Assembly (NCBI GenBank): GCA_032718475.1
Contig: JAUCBJ010008404.1
Span: forward strand, 1-39,356
Origin: Nemertoderma westbladi
Lineage: Eukaryota; Xenacoelomorpha; Nemertodermatida; Nemertodermatidae
DNA length: 39,356 nucleotides
Direction: 5' to 3'
The translations under genes and the position numbers were made by a program. Below, piece after piece: positions 36,463 to 39,356 of this stretch. Every line of letters starts with the position of its first letter. Within the stretch, counting starts at the first letter, position 1. The notes beneath the pieces were generated by a model, which saw only the letters and a list, made by a program, of their open reading frames with translations, ran no database searches and had not been told where the DNA came from.

Positions 36463-39356
36463 ATGTCTGAAGACAGGACTAAGGACACATCGGAAATTGG
36501 GTTTGTTACATTTTCAGTAGTTACAGTAAGCATATCAACTAGTTACTCTGATAACTTAGTGTACACAGCCCAAGGCCCACGAACATATAACCCACTTTCT
36601 ACTATCTCACCTACCTTGATGTACACTGACCCTATTCCTTATACCCCGATAACTGCACGCAATATCATCACTGATTGTAACACCACAGTGTTGACCAATT
36701 CCGCCATATATACCACAATTCCATCTAATAAAGTTCCCTCCGCTGCCATGACATACACTTCCGCCCTATCACCACAATCAGTACACACAACTTCCACAGC
36801 ACCACATCCGTCAACCACACCATCTTCCAATACAAAGCCCTCCAAACCTCATGAAACACAGGCTTCCTCACCAACGCATACAAAAATTTCAAATAGAAAA
36901 CAAAGACAACACAAGACGAATGCACTTCAACATAGGCCGATTACAAGAAGTCAGAGAGGGATAAATTCGACACAATGTGCCCAAACTACTGACTGTAATA
37001 ATCGGCAGGAGGAGATTCAAAGCAGTATCCCTGAGAATACTAGAAACTGGATAGAAATTCACGATCTCCAAGATGATGGATCATGGAAAATCCGTGCCAT
37101 TCCAAACACTAATGCTCTTCAGATACCAAACATCAACAAGTGTAAACCATCCCGCATCAATTCGAATCATAGTGGTTTATACAATGTGGGTGTCACCACT
37201 CATACTCCTTTTACTACTGCCAACAATCGGATGACTGGCGAGAGCACCGTATCTGTACCACATAAACTAGATAATACGGAAAGCAACATCTACGATTCCA
37301 TTACCACGACAGAAGCACCATTGCCTAATAACCTCTCTGACATCTTAGGAGAATCAGTCCAATGCTATATACCAGCCACAACCCTACCAACCACAACCCT
37401 TCCAACCTCTAGCAGCATCACAACTACATCAACATCTAATACTAAAACTATACTTATGAGTCCCATACACACCTCACCTACTGTACACACCCCCACCACT
37501 TCACACACCCCTCTATCTTCCTTACGCACTATTAATACACAAAGTCCACTTGCGTTGAACCCTGACACACGCACATCAGTTGACATCGGCACATCAACAC
37601 CACATATGGTATACACTGTCTCACCTGTGACGGCACCTACTGCTTCCACTAACAAAACCCGACCCCCTCACAAAACCTTCTGTCCAAAGCCGCTACTGAA
37701 AGACCCAATATCATCCCAACCAACTAATACATCCAACACTAAATCAATCGCACCATTTCCAAATTCCCACGTTAACCAAGATATAACAAGACCACCAATA
37801 GGATTTTTGGATACATCGGACTCAGGTGGAACAGTCGACCCATGCCCTATCTGGTCGGACGACCTGAATTTTGCAGATATCTCCTCATCTATAATTGAGG
37901 TCCCTAACACCGGCCCTAAGAAAGCAGGACCCACCATCTCTGAAATAAATGAACAAATATACAATATTGCGCAAAAGATACACATTGCTGATACTTCAAA
38001 CTTCTACTATGGAATTTCACAGCCAACAGATATAGACCTCAAATCACTAGAAGATGAAAACCTGGTAAGCAATGGAGCAATTGATGCATTCTGTTGGATG
38101 CTGGAACGTTCAATGCCAAACATAACGTGGATCACCGAAGAGCTATCACAGAAATTAAAATTCAAACAATACAATAAAGTCGAGGCCGCCAAATACATTG
38201 CCAGAAGCTATTTCTTGGCTTCCTCAAACAAGGAAATGACATCACCCAGCTACATATTCATACCAGAGTGCTCAAATAACCACCATGTATTGCATGTAGT
38301 AAATATAAGGAATAGAACAATATTCAAGATGTGCCCCCTCGGAAACAGTAACCCTAATGACATAACCCAAAGAATCTGTGCAGTTTTTAACAAAATGGAT
38401 GAACAATACTGGCGCCACTCATCGGAATCTCATGTGAAACATCCATGGAGATGCATTAATTCCAAGGATACATTTGGACAAAACCTACCAAAACAAACAA
38501 ACGACTTTGACTGTGGCATAATGGTATGCCTCTATGCAGCTGCTTTTGCCCATAACCAACGTTTTATTCCTAAGCACCTCCTCCTGAACTCTCGATCATC
38601 ACGCAAGTGGATCCAGGATATTCTAAATAATATAAAATACAGCAACCCTTACGAGCTAGAGCATGGCCACCATCACCAGGAGCAGACCAGGCACGCTAAA
38701 AACTTTACTCGAAACATATCTACGAGAGCCCGCACCACATCAGAACCAATACATGAAACACGCTCTAGAATTAAACTAACAAAAGGCTGCAGCCCCAGAA
38801 TACCCCTATCACCAAGCCTCGATAAAGCCGCCGCACTTTTAACAACAACTTCACATACAGTACCAGACCTCCTAAAAATCGTCCAAGAGGGAAAAGCTAA
38901 AGCGCTCAGAGAATTTTCCATGATGGGCATGGACAAGCTGCTGGACACCAGAGAAATGACATTTAAATCAACTAAACCTTTCATGTCACCGACTCAATGT
39001 GTATCACTACAACTACGACACAGATCATCAGTACCTGAAGCTTCCATAGATTTATATGAATTATTGCGCTGCTGCCAGGAAGAACAGCTGCTGGAATCTT
39101 GCCGCAAGCGGCTGAAGAAATGTACTCCTGACGACAATATGACCACTGCCCTACCCCAGGTACATGACCTGATTGCAGCTATTGGTGTACTTCAAGCACG
39201 ATTGTGCATCATGGAAAACGAACAGAGCAAAATGAAAGAAGCCCACAACACATTGAATGAAGAATTGTCATTCGAACGCCATGCCAGGTCACTACTGGAA
39301 GCGAAATTCCAGGCGCTAAACATGCCTGAAAATGCTTCCAGTGACGATCACTCTCA
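36463..39356 (+). CDS. large protein with Ulp1/SENP-like (C48) cysteine-protease domain, open at the right edge
   Basis: The frame is open from 36142 (after TAG 36139) to the window end. The first ATG is at 36463, giving 964 codons without a stop. Residues 1-520 are Ser/Thr/Pro-rich and probably disordered, with Thr-rich stretches (TTTLPTTTLPTSSSITTTST-like). Residues about 527-720 resemble a Ulp1 protease: HHVLHVVN (candidate His607), then LPKQTNDFDCGIMVCLYAAA with oxyanion Gln678 and nucleophile Cys684 in the standard Q-x5-C spacing. The usual Asp of the 'DPL/DSL' motif is Cys here (FKMCPLG). A basic linker follows, then a coiled coil (residues about 905-955: LIAAIGVLQARL, MENEQSKMKEA). Such domains cut SUMO-like tags or polyproteins. 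They occur in host SENPs and in transposons: NeSL-type LINEs, KDZ and CACTA-like elements. The long disordered N-terminus and the TE-rich setting favour a transposon. RT or transposase was not reached. Confidence 0.82.
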   Translation, partial: MSEDRTKDTSEIGFVTFSVVTVSISTSYSDNLVYTAQGPRTYNPLSTISPTLMYTDPIPYTPITARNIITDCNTTVLTNSAIYTTIPSNKVPSAAMTYTSALSPQSVHTTSTAPHPSTTPSSNTKPSKPHETQASSPTHTKISNRKQRQHKTNALQHRPITRSQRGINSTQCAQTTDCNNRQEEIQSSIPENTRNWIEIHDLQDDGSWKIRAIPNTNALQIPNINKCKPSRINSNHSGLYNVGVTTHTPFTTANNRMTGESTVSVPHKLDNTESNIYDSITTTEAPLPNNLSDILGESVQCYIPATTLPTTTLPTSSSITTTSTSNTKTILMSPIHTSPTVHTPTTSHTPLSSLRTINTQSPLALNPDTRTSVDIGTSTPHMVYTVSPVTAPTASTNKTRPPHKTFCPKPLLKDPISSQPTNTSNTKSIAPFPNSHVNQDITRPPIGFLDTSDSGGTVDPCPIWSDDLNFADISSSIIEVPNTGPKKAGPTISEINEQIYNIAQKIHIADTSNFYYGISQPTDIDLKSLEDENLVSNGAIDAFCWMLERSMPNITWITEELSQKLKFKQYNKVEAAKYIARSYFLASSNKEMTSPSYIFIPECSNNHHVLHVVNIRNRTIFKMCPLGNSNPNDITQRICAVFNKMDEQYWRHSSESHVKHPWRCINSKDTFGQNLPKQTNDFDCGIMVCLYAAAFAHNQRFIPKHLLLNSRSSRKWIQDILNNIKYSNPYELEHGHHHQEQTRHAKNFTRNISTRARTTSEPIHETRSRIKLTKGCSPRIPLSPSLDKAAALLTTTSHTVPDLLKIVQEGKAKALREFSMMGMDKLLDTREMTFKSTKPFMSPTQCVSLQLRHRSSVPEASIDLYELLRCCQEEQLLESCRKRLKKCTPDDNMTTALPQVHDLIAAIGVLQARLCIMENEQSKMKEAHNTLNEELSFERHARSLLEAKFQALNMPENASSDDHS

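Noticed and set aside
36639-38984. Minus-strand frames opposite the Ulp1-domain gene
   Set aside because: Shadow frames of the long plus-strand ORF with no domain of their own.
1-39356. CRISPR arrays, rRNA or tRNA genes, bacterial operons
   Set aside because: None seen; tandem repeats here lack unique spacers, no cloverleaf was recognised, and gene structure is eukaryotic.

Overview
The window looks like a piece of an invertebrate animal nuclear genome. Two host genes are visible: a spliced CAP-domain (cysteine-rich secretory protein type) gene and the last exon of a Cys-loop (nicotinic-type) receptor. Splice sites follow GT-AG rules, and most of the remaining DNA is animal-type transposable elements: BEL/Pao, RTE-like and CR1-like LINEs, a Penelope-like element, and short TIR elements. 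Recurrent GGCCTA/ACCGGT words, long poly-G/C runs and TE diversity suggest a marine invertebrate, but the phylum cannot be fixed from sequence alone.

Layout. 1-1726 (minus) is the open N-terminal gag frame of a BEL/Pao element running off the left edge. 1727-7942 is mostly non-coding: AT-rich probable leader/LTR DNA with ACCGGT repeats and a 288-bp tandem duplication, a poly-C tract, and a 39-bp minisatellite. 7943-13250 (minus) is a decayed BEL integrase split by a 4-kb RTE-like LINE ('LINE-A' copy 1) with a 10-bp target-site duplication; that LINE itself carries a 258-bp insertion. 13643-23550 (plus) holds three exons of a CAP + ShKT + probable GPI-anchored protein. Its first visible intron contains LINE-A copy 2 and a 488-bp near-perfect palindrome. 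Its second contains a CR1-like LINE and the C-terminal part of a putative restriction-like-endonuclease retroelement.

23551-25434 is the convergent intergenic interval: a (GTAT)n tract and a 14-unit, about 70-bp minisatellite with poly-G inserts. 25435-26342 (minus) is the receptor exon. 26421-30129 is a mosaic: a LINE-B 3' end, a probable LTR and gag relic, an internal LINE-A fragment, an RT relic, a 112-bp tandem duplication, and a 153-codon ORF of unknown function. 30214-34662 is LINE-A copy 3, the best-preserved endonuclease, interrupted by a 708-bp TA-flanked TIR element. 34801-36057 is a Penelope-like GIY-YIG domain split by a 774-bp TIR element that in turn holds a LINE-B fragment.

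From 36142 to the right edge (39356) there is one uninterrupted plus-strand frame, 964 codons from its first ATG. It has a long Ser/Thr/Pro-rich N-terminus, a Ulp1/SENP-like (C48) cysteine-protease domain and a C-terminal coiled coil. In a window where almost every other element is broken, this open frame is the most interesting object. It may be the N-terminal part of a protease-bearing transposon (NeSL-type LINE, KDZ/CACTA-like or other) or a domesticated gene. The sequence to the right of the window would decide.
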